A stretch of 64,000 nucleotides of DNA from Desulfonatronum lacustre DSM 10312 (lineage in GTDB: Bacteria; Desulfobacterota; Desulfovibrionia; Desulfovibrionales; Desulfonatronaceae). Position 1 is the first letter of the stretch. Each line of letters begins with the position of its first letter. The notes under the pieces were generated by a model. The model made no database searches, had not been told where the DNA came from, and was given only the letters and a program-made list of their open reading frames with translations. A program made the translations under genes and the position numbers. The stretch lies in NCBI RefSeq assembly GCF_000519265.1, contig NZ_KI912608.1, positions 1,855,582-1,919,581 on the forward strand. The letters run 5' to 3'. Shown here piece after piece: positions 34,810 to 43,033 of the stretch.

Positions 34810-35208
34810 TCAGTGCATCCGACTCCTCGGCGAAGCTGCTTGCACCAGCTTGCCCCGCTCGATCCATCGGGCGCTCTCCCGCTCCAGGATTTCGGCGGAA
34901 GCAACGCTGCTGAGTTCCTCACTCAAGGCGGGGGATAATTCGCCCGCGGCCATCAATGCGTGATACCGGGCACAGCAAACGCGCAGAAAAGACGTGAAAT
35001 TGCCGAGGTCGTGGTCGGCGTCGATCGACTCGAAGTAGAGTCTGGTGATCAGCTGATTCACCGTCATCCGATCGCGGGTGGCGATCTCTTCCAGGGTTGA
35101 CCAGAAGAAGTTTTCAATGCGGATACTGGTGGAAACGCCGTCGATCCGCAGAGACTTGGTTTGGCTTTTCCAAAGATCGCTGTTGGCATTGATGAACAGT
35201 TGGCACAT
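34810..35208 (-). CDS. Ribbon-helix-helix (RHH_4-like) protein
   Basis: 132 residues. KSLRIDGVSTSIRIENFFWSTLEEIATRDRMTVNQLITRLY matches the RHH_4 family, small ribbon-helix-helix proteins likely to bind DNA. NLGNF-type spacing (DLGNFTSFLRVCCARYH) follows as in the family. A GGGAGG ribosome site lies ahead of the ATG. Possible operon with the DJ-1 gene just upstream on the same strand (27-base gap). Confidence 0.78.
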   Translation of the reverse strand: MCQLFINANSDLWKSQTKSLRIDGVSTSIRIENFFWSTLEEIATRDRMTVNQLITRLYFESIDADHDLGNFTSFLRVCCARYHALMAAGELSPALSEELSSVASAEILERESARWIERGKLVQAASPRSRMH

Positions 35209-35235
35209 GAAAAAACCTCCCCCTTTTAGAAAGAA

Positions 35236-35799
35236 TCAACCATCCAGCAGGGCCATGAACTGGGCCATCCAGGCGGGATTGGCCGGCCAGGCCGGGGCAG
35301 TCACCAGATTGCCATCGGTGATCGCCTCCGTCATCTCCAGGGGAGCGTATTTTCCGCCCGCCACTTTTACTTCCGGTTCGCAAGCGGGGTAAGCGGAACA
35401 GGTCCGGCCGTTGAGCACACCTGCCGCTACCAGCAGTTGCGCACCGTGACAAATGGCAGCCACCGGCTTATCGGCTGTGAAGAAATGTTTCACCATCTCA
35501 AGGACTTCGGGATTAAGGCGCAGGTACTCGGGCGCCCGCCCACCGGGAATCACCAGACCGTCGTAGCTTTCGGCCTTTATTTCGGCAAACGTCGCATTGA
35601 GGGTGAAATTGTGTCCCGGTTTTTCGCTGTAGGTCTGGTGCCCCTCGAAATCGTGGATAGCGGTTGCAACCACCTCCCCTGCCGCCTTGCCGGGGCACAC
35701 CGCGTCCACCTGGTGTCCAGTCGCCAGCAGGATCTGGAAAGGAACCATGGTTTCATAATCTTCCGTGAAATCGCCGGTAATCATCAGAATTTTAGCCAT
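35236..35799 (-). CDS. DJ-1/PfpI-family protein
   Basis: 187 residues with [16 protein letters not shown] and [17 protein letters not shown], the nucleophile elbow with the reactive cysteine of the DJ-1/PfpI superfamily (glyoxalase III, deglycase or stress chaperone members). [13 protein letters not shown] supplies the conserved glutamate. The start is taken at the second ATG (35799), downstream of AAAGGA; an ATG at 35808 is also possible. Confidence 0.9.
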   Translation of the reverse strand: MAKILMITGDFTEDYETMVPFQILLATGHQVDAVCPGKAAGEVVATAIHDFEGHQTYSEKPGHNFTLNATFAEIKAESYDGLVIPGGRAPEYLRLNPEVLEMVKHFFTADKPVAAICHGAQLLVAAGVLNGRTCSAYPACEPEVKVAGGKYAPLEMTEAITDGNLVTAPAWPANPAWMAQFMALLDG

Positions 35800-35909
35800 C
35801 TGCCGCATCCTTTTTTTAGAGTGTGAACGTATTGGAGTGATTCTCTACACCACGGGTGAGCAGGTGGGTAGTAACGCAATACTACACTGCAAAAAAAATC
35901 GACTGTGTT

Positions 35910-35942
35910 GAGTGGTATGTGCAAAATTTACACATACCACTC
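35910..35942. promoter_or_regulatory. 12-bp palindromic hairpin, possible operator
   Basis: GAGTGGTATGTG (35910-35921) and CACATACCACTC (35931-35942) are perfect inverses around a 9-base AT-rich centre. The site lies in the intergenic region ahead of the DJ-1/RHH genes and behind the HEPN-like gene. No T-tract follows on either strand. The site may bind a dimeric regulator such as the RHH protein. Confidence 0.55.
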
Positions 35943-35994
35943 CATCGGAATCGTTACACGCACATCGGCAGCCATCGTCAAACCATTCTTTCCA

Positions 35995-36462
35995 TCACCC
36001 CGCGGCAGCCCCGGCATCCTGCGTCGCGGTCTCCGGCGGCAACCCTGCCTCCACGTACTCCAGGAGATTGGCGCAGGTCCGGCTCATCCGCAGGATTTCC
36101 TCGTCACTCGGCGGCTGTCGCGCATAGCCATCCACCGAACAGATATCCTGGAACGCATCCAGGGCCAGCAGCTCCCCGGCCAGCTCATCAGTCAGCCTGG
36201 GGCCGGAAGAGTTCTCGCTCTGGGCTTCCATCCGCCGCAGCCCATCCACCAAGTCCCGGAACGTATGGTTGTCCGGTAGTTTTTTTCGGTACATCAGCAG
36301 GCCCATGATGTACTTTTCCATGGCCATGGCCAGCATGTTGTACAGGATCTCCGGGGTAAAGACCTCGGTTCGCTTCAGTCCACCCAGGGCGGCCTTGTGA
36401 AACTGGCGGCCCTGGGCCATGAACTCTCTCCAGGATTCGGTGGGGGTCAGTCGGGGAAGCAT
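35995..36462 (-). CDS. HEPN-like helical protein
   Basis: 155 residues, predominantly helical. LYNMLAMAMEKYIMGLLMYRKKLPDNHTFRDLVDGL resembles the core of HEPN domains (xxxExxxxGxxxxxxxxPxxHxxxxL). HEPN proteins include RNases and partners of nucleotidyltransferases; the RNase RxxxxH motif is not evident here. The start at 36462 is set by a clear AAGGAG; the frame beyond it enters the MITE-like element. No MNT partner is adjacent. Confidence 0.55.
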   Translation of the reverse strand: MLPRLTPTESWREFMAQGRQFHKAALGGLKRTEVFTPEILYNMLAMAMEKYIMGLLMYRKKLPDNHTFRDLVDGLRRMEAQSENSSGPRLTDELAGELLALDAFQDICSVDGYARQPPSDEEILRMSRTCANLLEYVEAGLPPETATQDAGAAAG

Positions 36463-36475
36463 CTTGGTTCTCCTT

Positions 36476-36601
36476 GCAGTCCGTTGAAAAACTCCCAATT
36501 GCCGCGTCGCTGCAAAAAGATCAAACTCTCACGTATCAATAAATACGCTTCGACCTTGATTTTTTTTTGCTCCTTGCTCTTGGGGTTTTTGAACGGACTG
36601 C
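36476..36601. repeat. MITE-like element copy 2
   Basis: The same 5' portion as copy 1 (GCAGTCCGTTGAAAAACTCC, then GCGTCGCTGCAAAAAG and CTCACGTATCAATAA) and the same 3' end (GGGGTTTTTGAACGGACTGC). The ends are inverted repeats of about 20 bases with few mismatches. It lacks the 77-base hairpin insert of copy 1 and instead has a run of T residues. It lies right at the start of the HEPN-like gene. Confidence 0.87.
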
Positions 36602-36628
36602 AGGATAAGGGTGTTTCAACATTCAGAT

Positions 36629-36668
36629 AAAAAAAACCGCCGCATCGAACAATGTCAATGCGACGGCT
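36629..36668 (-). terminator. Rho-independent terminator of the FKBP gene
   Basis: Read on the minus strand: CCGTCGCAT, loop, ATGCGGCGG, then eight T residues (the A-run at 36629-36636). It lies about 55 bases after the FKBP stop. Confidence 0.82.
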
Positions 36669-36719
36669 GATCAGAATCACGCCCAAAAAGGCGCGGGGAT
36701 GTCGATGGGTCGGTTCAAC

Positions 36720-37145
36720 CTAGGCCACCTCGACCACTTCCAGGTCAAAGGTCAGATTCTCTCCGGCCAGGGGATGGTTGGCGTCCAGGGTCATGGTGGT
36801 GTCCGTGAGTTCGGAGATGGTGACCACGGCGGTCTGCCCCTCCTGGTTGACCTGCAACTGCTGCCCCGCCTCGGGCTGGATGGTGTCCGGGAGTTGGGAG
36901 CGTTCCACGGAGAACAGCAGGTCGTCCTGGCGCGGGCCGTAGGCGTCTTCCGCGGCAATGGTCACGGTCTTTTTGTCGCCCACCTGCATTCCGGTCACCG
37001 CGGCCTCGAAGCCGGGGATCAGCTGCCCCTGGCCCAGGGTGAATTCCAGCGGCTCGCGATCCGCGGAGCTGTCGAAAACCTGTCCGCTGTCCAGGCGACC
37101 CGTGTAGTGCACCTTGACCTGGTTGCCGGTTTGCGCCTGTGTCAT
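36720..37145 (-). CDS. FKBP-type peptidyl-prolyl isomerase, SlyD-like
   Basis: 141 residues. VKVHYTGRLDSGQVFDSS, LEFTLGQGQLIPGFEAAVTGM and the inserted flap (AYGPRQDDLLFSVERSQLP to NHPLAGENLTFDLEVVEV) are typical of SlyD-type FKBPs, which catalyse prolyl isomerisation and act as chaperones. It lacks the C-terminal His-rich tail of E. coli SlyD, so nickel delivery is uncertain. GAGGAGG precedes the ATG. Confidence 0.92.
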   Translation of the reverse strand: MTQAQTGNQVKVHYTGRLDSGQVFDSSADREPLEFTLGQGQLIPGFEAAVTGMQVGDKKTVTIAAEDAYGPRQDDLLFSVERSQLPDTIQPEAGQQLQVNQEGQTAVVTISELTDTTMTLDANHPLAGENLTFDLEVVEVA

Positions 37146-37188
37146 AATGCCTCCTCGGTTAGATAGTGGTAAAAAGTCGTTTATCGGT

Positions 37189-37359
37189 GTAACTACTCAG
37201 TACATTTTGTGTCCGATCTTGCTCCGAATCGGTGTCGGGGTCGGTATCGGAGTCGGAATCGAAACAGGAAGAATTTAGAACGCATCCCAGCGTTTTCGAT
37301 CCCGATCCCGATCCCGATTCCGACCCCGGCAACAGAATTACTCCGTGCTGAGTAGTTAC
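37189..37359. repeat. Hexanucleotide inverted-repeat element 4, with terminal inverted repeats
   Basis: The ends GTAACTACTCAG (37189-37200) and CTGAGTAGTTAC (37348-37359) are perfect 12-bp inverted repeats. Inside, hexamers ATCGGTGTCGGGGTCGGTAT (about 37226-37261) face CCCGATCCCGATTCCGACCC (about 37295-37328). It lies between the start of the FKBP gene and the end of the DksA-like gene, both on the minus strand. Confidence 0.88.
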
Positions 37360-37385
37360 TTATCGGTTTGAATAGAATCTACCTG

Positions 37386-37721
37386 TCAATCCGCGCACCC
37401 CACGCACAGCACGGCCTCGGGCATGGCCAGCAGTCTGGCCGGGGCGATGGGGTCGCCGCAGTCGGCGCAGAGGCCGAAATCCTCGTCGTTGATCCTGGAC
37501 AGGGCCCGTTCCAGCCGCGCCAAGCGGCTCTTGGCCTTGCCCAGGGCGTTGACGGCGATGCTTTGGTTGGCCAGGGAGTCCATCCGGGAAAGCCGCCCCA
37601 CGGCCTGCTGATCCAGTTCCACGGTTTGCGCCCGTTCTTCCAGGTCGCCCAACTGGGCCTTCAAGTCGGCGATTTTCCGCAGCATCCGGGCTTCCAGGGC
37701 TTTCCTGCCTGCTTGATCCAT
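37386..37721 (-). CDS. DksA/TraR-type zinc-finger protein
   Basis: 111 residues with a long coiled-coil and the C4 zinc finger FGLCADCGDPI followed by RLLAMPEAVLCVGC. It is close to short TraR/DksA proteins that bind RNA polymerase in its secondary channel. The coiled-coil tip lacks the typical DxxDxA of DksA, so activity in the stringent response is unproven. The stop of prfC lies nine bases upstream; the start ATG at 37721 suggests an operon. Confidence 0.82.
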   Translation of the reverse strand: MDQAGRKALEARMLRKIADLKAQLGDLEERAQTVELDQQAVGRLSRMDSLANQSIAVNALGKAKSRLARLERALSRINDEDFGLCADCGDPIAPARLLAMPEAVLCVGCAD

Positions 37722-37729
37722 GGGACCGG

Positions 37730-39337
37730 CTACCTGTGCTCCTTGATGGTTTGCAGCACGATGTCGTCGTACGTCTCCAAGAGCCGTTCCAACCGCCAAG
37801 GGTTGGACACGAGATAAACCATGTCCCCGTCGATATCCGTGGCGATGTCCCGGCCGTTGTCCGCGATGAACTTCTTGGCGTCCCTGCCTCCGGCGATCCA
37901 GCGCGCCCCGGTGATGTCGATGGGCTCGTATCCGGCGTCCACGTTGTATTCATCCTTGAGCCGGGCCATGGTCACCTCGAACTGCAACGGCCCCACCGCG
38001 CCCAGCAGGTAGTCGTTGGCGCGCAGGGGCCGGAAAACCTGGACCGCGCCCTCCTCGCAGAGCTGCAAGAGCCCTTTTTCCAGCTGCTTGGCCCGCATCG
38101 GGTCCTTGAGCCGGACCCGGCGGAAATGTTCCGGGGCGAAGCTGGGAATGCCGGTGAATTTCAACGGCTCCTTGATGGAAAAGGTGTCCCCGATCTTGAT
38201 GGTCCCGTGGTTGTGGACCCCGATGATGTCCCCGGGCCAGGCCTCTTCCACGCCGGTACGGTCGTGGGCCATGAAGATCGTGGCATTGGCGATCTGGACG
38301 TCCTTGCCGATCCGGTGGTGCCGCACCCGCATGCCTTTCTCGAAATGGCCGGAAATGATCCGCAAAAAGGCGATCCGGTCCCGATGGGCCGGGTCCATGT
38401 TCGCCTGGATCTTGAAGACCACGCCGGAAAAATCCGACTCCAGCGGGGAGACGAGCCGCGTTCCCGCCTTTCCGTTCACCCCGGTTTCCGCCTCCCTGGG
38501 CTGTGGCGGGGGGGCCAGGGTCACGAAGGTGTCCAAGAGTTCCTGAACCCCGAAGTTGTTGATGGCGCTGCCGAAGAACACCGGCGTCTGCCTGGCGGCC
38601 AGATAGCGTTCATGATCAAAAGGGTGTCCGGCTCCGGCCAGCAGTTCCGCGTCCCCCCGCAGATCCTGGGCGTCCCGGCCCAGCAGGTCGTCCAGTTGAG
38701 GATCGTCCAGACCCTTGACGTGCACCACGTCCTTAGGCCGGGTGGACTTCTGGCCGTCGGGCACGAAAAAGCGCAGTTCGTCCGCGCGCAGGTCGTACAC
38801 GCCCTTGAATCCCTTGCCCATGCCCACGGGCCAGGTCAGCGGCGCGCACTCAATGCCCAGGTTGGTTTCGATGTCGTCCAGGAGTTCAATCGGCTCCAGG
38901 CCGTCCCGGTCCAGCTTGTTGATAAAGGTCATGATCGGCGTGTTGCGCATCCGGCAGACCTCCATCAGCTTTTTGGTCTGCACCTCCACGCCCTTGGCGC
39001 TGTCGATGACCATCAACACGGAATCCACCGCGGTGAGCACGCGGTAGGTGTCCTCGGAAAAGTCCTGGTGGCCGGGGGTGTCCAGCAGATTGATCTCATG
39101 GCCGTTGTAGTCGAACTTCATCACCGACGAGGTCACGGAAATGCCCCGCTCCCGCTCCACGGCCATCCAGTCCGAGGTGGCCCCCCGGGAGTTCTTCTTG
39201 GCCTTGACCGCCCCGGCCAAATGAATGGCCCCGCCGAACAGGAGCAGTTTTTCCGTGAGCGTGGTTTTCCCGGCGTCCGGGTGGCTGATGATGGCGAACG
39301 TGCGTCGCCGGGCGACTTCTTTCTGGAGTTTGTTCAT
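37730..39337 (-). CDS. prfC: Peptide chain release factor 3
   Basis: 535 residues. GTPase motifs: [15 protein letters not shown] (G1), [10 protein letters not shown] (G2), [13 protein letters not shown] (G3) and FINKLDRDG (G4). The rest ([54 protein letters not shown]) is the RF3-specific domain II/III pattern. It recycles RF1/RF2 after termination. The start is at [12 protein letters not shown] (39337); the frame open to 39382 lacks homology. Next gene downstream is the DksA-like protein. Confidence 0.95.
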   Translation of the reverse strand: MNKLQKEVARRRTFAIISHPDAGKTTLTEKLLLFGGAIHLAGAVKAKKNSRGATSDWMAVERERGISVTSSVMKFDYNGHEINLLDTPGHQDFSEDTYRVLTAVDSVLMVIDSAKGVEVQTKKLMEVCRMRNTPIMTFINKLDRDGLEPIELLDDIETNLGIECAPLTWPVGMGKGFKGVYDLRADELRFFVPDGQKSTRPKDVVHVKGLDDPQLDDLLGRDAQDLRGDAELLAGAGHPFDHERYLAARQTPVFFGSAINNFGVQELLDTFVTLAPPPQPREAETGVNGKAGTRLVSPLESDFSGVVFKIQANMDPAHRDRIAFLRIISGHFEKGMRVRHHRIGKDVQIANATIFMAHDRTGVEEAWPGDIIGVHNHGTIKIGDTFSIKEPLKFTGIPSFAPEHFRRVRLKDPMRAKQLEKGLLQLCEEGAVQVFRPLRANDYLLGAVGPLQFEVTMARLKDEYNVDAGYEPIDITGARWIAGGRDAKKFIADNGRDIATDIDGDMVYLVSNPWRLERLLETYDDIVLQTIKEHR

Positions 39338-39539
39338 AGGACGGTGATTGGAAGGACGGGAAAAACGAAAGAACCCCGCCACACATCGGCGAACGTTCGC
39401 CGGCGGCAGGGATGAAATAAAGGCAACGGGAATGAATTCAGGGAGTCACAAGAAGATCCATGGCTGGTGAAGAGGGCGTAGAGTGCGTTATTTTTCGAGC
39501 GTGGTCAAGTTGATTGGACGCCGGCCGTTTCCGGATACC

Positions 39540-39568
39540 TTGACCCCGCAATCTCCCATAACTACGTT
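39540..39568 (+). promoter_or_regulatory. Possible sigma-70 promoter of the MazE/MazF pair
   Basis: TTGACC at 39540 with a 17-base spacer before TACGTT at 39563, about 25 bases ahead of the antitoxin ATG. The -10 match is modest. Confidence 0.3.
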
Positions 39569-39592
39569 ATCGAAAACAAGGAGGCCGACACC

Positions 39593-39826
39593 ATGGAAAC
39601 ACAATGCTCACCCCTTTCGGCCCGTGAAGCCATGAGAAGCTATCGCGCCCGGATGAAAAAGCGCGGAATGCGGTCGATCCAGATCTGGATTCCCGATACC
39701 CGGTCCCAGGAGGTTGCCGACGAAATGCGGCGTCAATCCCTTCTGGTCAGCCAAAGTCCGGAGGAATCCGACGTACTGGAATTCTTGGAAAACATCTCGG
39801 CCTGGGATGCTCCCGATGAGTCGTGA
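39593..39826 (+). CDS. MazE-type antitoxin (DUF3018-like)
   Basis: 77 residues. REAMRSYRARMKKRGMRSIQIWIPDTRSQEVADEMRRQSLLV is the ribbon-helix-helix-type N-terminus of the antitoxin MazE/DUF3018 family; the acidic C-terminus (ESDVLEFLENISAWD) would bind MazF. The ribosome site AAGGAGG is ideal. It overlaps the MazF start by 11 bases. Confidence 0.85.
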   Translation: METQCSPLSAREAMRSYRARMKKRGMRSIQIWIPDTRSQEVADEMRRQSLLVSQSPEESDVLEFLENISAWDAPDES

Positions 39827-40163
39827 CCACCCACTTGATGTCCGCCGGGGGGATTTGGTCATCGTCGCGATGACCGGAGATTATGAAAAAATCCGCCCAG
39901 CCCTGGTCGTCCAGCACGACCACGCCAATATCGGCCACGCCAGCATAGTCGTTTGTCCGTTTTCCTCCAGCATCCAAGACGCCCCGTTGTTCCGCATCAC
40001 GCTCAAACCCTCCGAAACCAACGGGTTGAGCGTCACATCCCAGATTATGGTGGATAAAATCTCCGCCATCAAACGGGAACGCGTCCGCCGGGTCATCGGA
40101 CATGCCTCTGATGAAACCATGCTCCAGGTCAACAGAGCCCTGGCTCTTTGGCTCGGCCTGTAA
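39816..40163 (+). CDS. MazF/PemK-family toxin
   Basis: 115 residues. RRGDLVIVAMTGDYEKIRPALVVQHDHAN, then VVCPFSSSIQDAPLFRITLKPSETNGL and SQIMVDKISAIKRERVRRVIG match MazF/PemK endoribonucleases, with the usual RPALVVQ and DK. It cleaves mRNA when not held by the antitoxin. The ATG at 39816 lies within the end of the antitoxin gene. Confidence 0.92.
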   Translation: MSRDHPLDVRRGDLVIVAMTGDYEKIRPALVVQHDHANIGHASIVVCPFSSSIQDAPLFRITLKPSETNGLSVTSQIMVDKISAIKRERVRRVIGHASDETMLQVNRALALWLGL

Positions 40164-40381
40164 AAAACTTTTCGCCCGCCCCTAAAGTATTCCGAAATCC
40201 AACCGATAATGCTGGTGGCAGTGCCGACCTTCAACCGCCACGGCTTATTTTCCCAAAGCCTCAAGCATCTCTCCGAAGCCTCTGATGGACATCGCCGCAT
40301 CGCACCCCGCTTCCGCTCCCTCCTGGAGCAATTCGCTTTCCCTGGGCGGTTTCGCGAGCCACGACCCATTCCCAGCACGGC
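40164..40381. other. Interval between MazF and the SprA-related gene
   Basis: About 220 bases. It contains ATG 40285, whose frame starts MDIAASHPASAPSWSNSLSL and could be the true N-terminus of the next gene if a one-base shift near 40370 is corrected. Nothing else recognised. Confidence 0.4.
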
Positions 40382-41383
40382 GAGGACGGGTCTTGCCCGT
40401 TTTGCAATTCCTCGCGGCAGCAGCACTCCGGGACCGGTCAAAACCTGAACGAGCAGGCTTCCGGAGCGGCCGGCGTCGCGGCCGGACTCGCAAGTGGGTT
40501 TGCCGGAGCCGCTCAGCCTTCAAGTCCTCTTGCGCCGAGAGACGTGGTCAGCCTCAGCCACCGCACGGATCAGGACAGCCAGAGACTCAAAGGCGACCAG
40601 GGCCAGGCTCCTGCCCTGGGCCTGGATATGGGTTACGGACCGGACGCCCGTCCGGTATCGGCCGGCGTCTTCGAAGAGCAGCGCCACAGAGAGCCGTTCA
40701 CCAGGAAAGAAGGCCAAGGCGACGCAGCCCCGGACCAGGACGATGATCCCAAGGAAGCGCACGCCGCGGACCGGAACGGCAGCGACATGCAGGACGAAAT
40801 CAACGCGGTGCGCGACGAGTCCGAGCTGTCGTCGGAGGATCGTCAGGTTCTGGAGCAGCTTCGGCAGCGCGATGCCGAGGTCCGGGCTCATGAACAGGCC
40901 CATGTGGCCGCCGGAGGGCAATATGTCACCGCCGGGGTCAGCTACACCTACGAAACCGGCCCGGACGGACGGCAATACGCCGTGGGCGGGGAAGTGAGCA
41001 TCGACACCTCTCCAGTGCCCGGCAATCCGGAGCAGACCGAACAGAAGGCCCAGACCATCCGCCGGGCCGCCCTGGCCCCGGCCAGCCCCTCCCCTCAGGA
41101 CGTCAAGGTAGCGACCAGCGCGGCCCAAATGGAAGCCGAGGCCCGGATGGAGCGCATTCAGAACGAGCAAGCAGAGCGCCAGGCCGACGACGGCCATCCA
41201 TCCCCAAACCTTGGCCAGGACCAGACTGCGTCCGACCATGCCGGATTTTTCAGTCGCTCCCCGGATTCCGCCTTTCCCACCACATTCCCGCCAATCTCCG
41301 AAACCTCGCCTGCCCACCGAGCTCCATCCGTCCAGGCCTATCGCACCCAACTGGCCATGGTTGAGACGGGGAATCCGTTTTAG
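40382..41383 (+). CDS. SprA-related putative metalloprotease (possible 5' frameshift)
   Basis: The open frame from about 40286 has no ATG, GTG or TTG until GTG 40544, yet residues encoded from 40382 (EDGSCPFCNSS, then GTGQNLNEQASGAAGVAAGL) look real. The core has VRAHEQAHVAAGGQYVTAGVSYTYETGPDG and YAVGGEVSIDTSPVPGNPEQTEQKAQTIRRAALAP, the SprA-related/CJM1_0395 family pattern with an HEQAH putative zinc-metalloprotease motif near the middle. The C-terminus is low-complexity. Either it starts at 40544 or the true start at 40285 is joined through an indel near 40370. Coordinates cover the sequence I regard as coding; the start is uncertain. Confidence 0.65.
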   Translation, partial: EDGSCPFCNSSRQQHSGTGQNLNEQASGAAGVAAGLASGFAGAAQPSSPLAPRDVVSLSHRTDQDSQRLKGDQGQAPALGLDMGYGPDARPVSAGVFEEQRHREPFTRKEGQGDAAPDQDDDPKEAHAADRNGSDMQDEINAVRDESELSSEDRQVLEQLRQRDAEVRAHEQAHVAAGGQYVTAGVSYTYETGPDGRQYAVGGEVSIDTSPVPGNPEQTEQKAQTIRRAALAPASPSPQDVKVATSAAQMEAEARMERIQNEQAERQADDGHPSPNLGQDQTASDHAGFFSRSPDSAFPTTFPPISETSPAHRAPSVQAYRTQLAMVETGNPF

Positions 41384-41416
41384 CTGATATCCGGCCAAAA
41401 CCAGAGGCCAAGCCCA

Positions 41417-41625
41417 GCAGGGCCATTTTGTTCTCTGGAAAATATCCATACTTTCAAAGTGGTAGATTGCAGGGTGTTCAAGGGGACCCCCCATGGGTGG
41501 GCCAGCAACCATCGAAATCGAAATCGCTATCGAAATCGGGATGTTACCAGAAATCGATTTCGATCACGATTTCGATTTCGATACCGATCCAGAGCGCCCG
41601 TGGTTCGAGAACAAAATTGCCCTGC
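41417..41625. repeat. Hexanucleotide inverted-repeat element 5, with 19-bp terminal inverted repeats
   Basis: The ends GCAGGGCCATTTTGTTCTC (41417-41435) and GAGAACAAAATTGCCCTGC (41607-41625) are inverted with one mismatch. Inside, ATCGAAATCGAAATCGCTAT (41511-41540) faces CGATTTCGATCACGATTTCG (41552-41588). It lies just upstream of the cobalamin riboswitch. Confidence 0.88.
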
Positions 41626-41681
41626 CAAGCCCAGGGAACGTTTGACTCCCCGCCCCATCCCGGATACGAGAGCCGAAAACA

Positions 41682-41886
41682 TGCTGGTTCTCCGTTATGG
41701 AGACGAAGAGGGAATCCGGTGCGATACCGGAGCGGACCCGCCGCTGTAACCCCAGCTCCCCCCTATGTTTCGGGGAGAAGCGAAGCGTTCCTGAAGACGC
41801 CACTGTCCCGATTCGGCAATCCACGTCGAAAACGGATGGGAAGGCGGAACGACTTCCTGGGGAAGCCAGAAGACCTACCGGCATCA
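41682..41886 (+). promoter_or_regulatory. Cobalamin riboswitch
   Basis: The closing stem ATGCTGGT / ACCGGCAT brackets GGGAATCCGGTGCGATACCG, GACCCGCCGCTGTAAC, the B12 box GACGCCACTG (41796-41805), GGGAAGGCGG and GAAGCCAGAAGACC, the standard consensus of B12 riboswitches. It precedes the cobaltochelatase-cobalt transporter genes by about 140 bases and should repress them when adenosylcobalamin is plentiful. Confidence 0.95.
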
Positions 41887-42028
41887 GGCCCCAAGGCAAC
41901 GGGTGTTTTGCCGCTTCAGGGGATGTCCCGCCAGTGCCCCGACGTTTCCGGCCCGACGCGCCGACAACCCAGCCTCCCAAGCACGCCGAACACTCGTTTC
42001 CCGTCCCGTTCTTTTCCGGAGGGAATCG

Positions 42029-43033
42029 ATGCAGACCGATCCGCACCCACATGGCCGACATCGTCACGGCCCCGACCATCACGACCATCATTTCAAATGT
42101 GGTCATGGCCATGAGCATGACCATGACCACGACCACGATCATCACCATCATGGCCCTGAAGCTCCCGTCGGTCCCAAGCGTCCGGGCATTCTGCTGGTCG
42201 CCTTCGGCACCACGGTGGTCCCGGCCCGCCAAGCCTACGACCGGTTCGAAGCCCAGGTCCGCGACCGATATCCGGATGTGCCCCTGGCCTGGGGGTTCAC
42301 CGCGCACAAGGTCCGGCGCAAGCTGGCCGACCAGGGCCTGCCCCACGACTGCGTGGCCGTGGCCTTGAGCCGGATGCACGACCAGGGCGTGACTCATCTG
42401 ACCGTCCAATCCCTGCACACCATCCCCGGGGTGGAGTACTTCTGGACCCAAAACCTGGCCAAGGCCTACGAACATCCGCGCAAGGGATTCATCCAGGTCG
42501 CCCTGGGCGCGCCGCTCCTGAACGATCAGGAAGACCTGCGCCGGGTCGCGGACTGCCTGCCGGGGTTCATTCCCCAGGAGCGCCGCCCCGACGAAGCCGT
42601 GATCCTGGCCGGACACGGCACCTACCACGACGGCCAGCAACGCTACCTGGACCTGCAAACCCATTTTCAGGACCGCGATCCGCTGCTGCACACGGCCCTG
42701 CTCATGGGCGAGCCGAGCCTTTCGGCCATCATGGCCAAGCTTCAGGAACAACGAATTTCCACGGTTTGGCTGCTGCCCTTCATGGCCGTCTGCGGCCATC
42801 ACGTCCAGAAGGACATGTATGGGGACCGCCCCACTTCCTGGAGCAACCGACTGCGAACCGCCGGATTCGAGGTCCGGGAACACGCCGCCGGAACCATTGA
42901 ATCTCCGTGCTTCCGGTCCATCTGGCTGGACCACCTGGACACGGCCATGAACGACCTTGGCTTGGCCCATCAGGAGCACGAGCCAGGCCCCGCCCAGCCC
43001 GATCACGGAGGCGCCGACCATGCACATCACTGA
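42029..43033 (+). CDS. cbiK: Sirohydrochlorin cobaltochelatase CbiK with His-rich N-terminus
   Basis: 334 residues. After a histidine-rich leader (residues 6-42, many HDHDH runs) comes the class II chelatase: GILLVAFGTTVVPARQAYDRFE, QSLHTIPGVEYFW (first metal histidine), ILAGHGTYHDGQQRYLDL and VWLLPFMAVCGHHVQKDMYG (second metal-binding histidines). It inserts cobalt into sirohydrochlorin in anaerobic B12 synthesis. The leader probably stores or passes Co2+. No signal peptide is seen, so it is the cytoplasmic form. CGGAGGGA precedes the ATG. It overlaps cbiM by 14 bases. Confidence 0.93.
   Translation: MQTDPHPHGRHRHGPDHHDHHFKCGHGHEHDHDHDHDHHHHGPEAPVGPKRPGILLVAFGTTVVPARQAYDRFEAQVRDRYPDVPLAWGFTAHKVRRKLADQGLPHDCVAVALSRMHDQGVTHLTVQSLHTIPGVEYFWTQNLAKAYEHPRKGFIQVALGAPLLNDQEDLRRVADCLPGFIPQERRPDEAVILAGHGTYHDGQQRYLDLQTHFQDRDPLLHTALLMGEPSLSAIMAKLQEQRISTVWLLPFMAVCGHHVQKDMYGDRPTSWSNRLRTAGFEVREHAAGTIESPCFRSIWLDHLDTAMNDLGLAHQEHEPGPAQPDHGGADHAHH

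Noticed and set aside
37736-39415. 559-codon plus-strand frame opposite prfC
   Set aside because: It is a shadow of the release factor gene.
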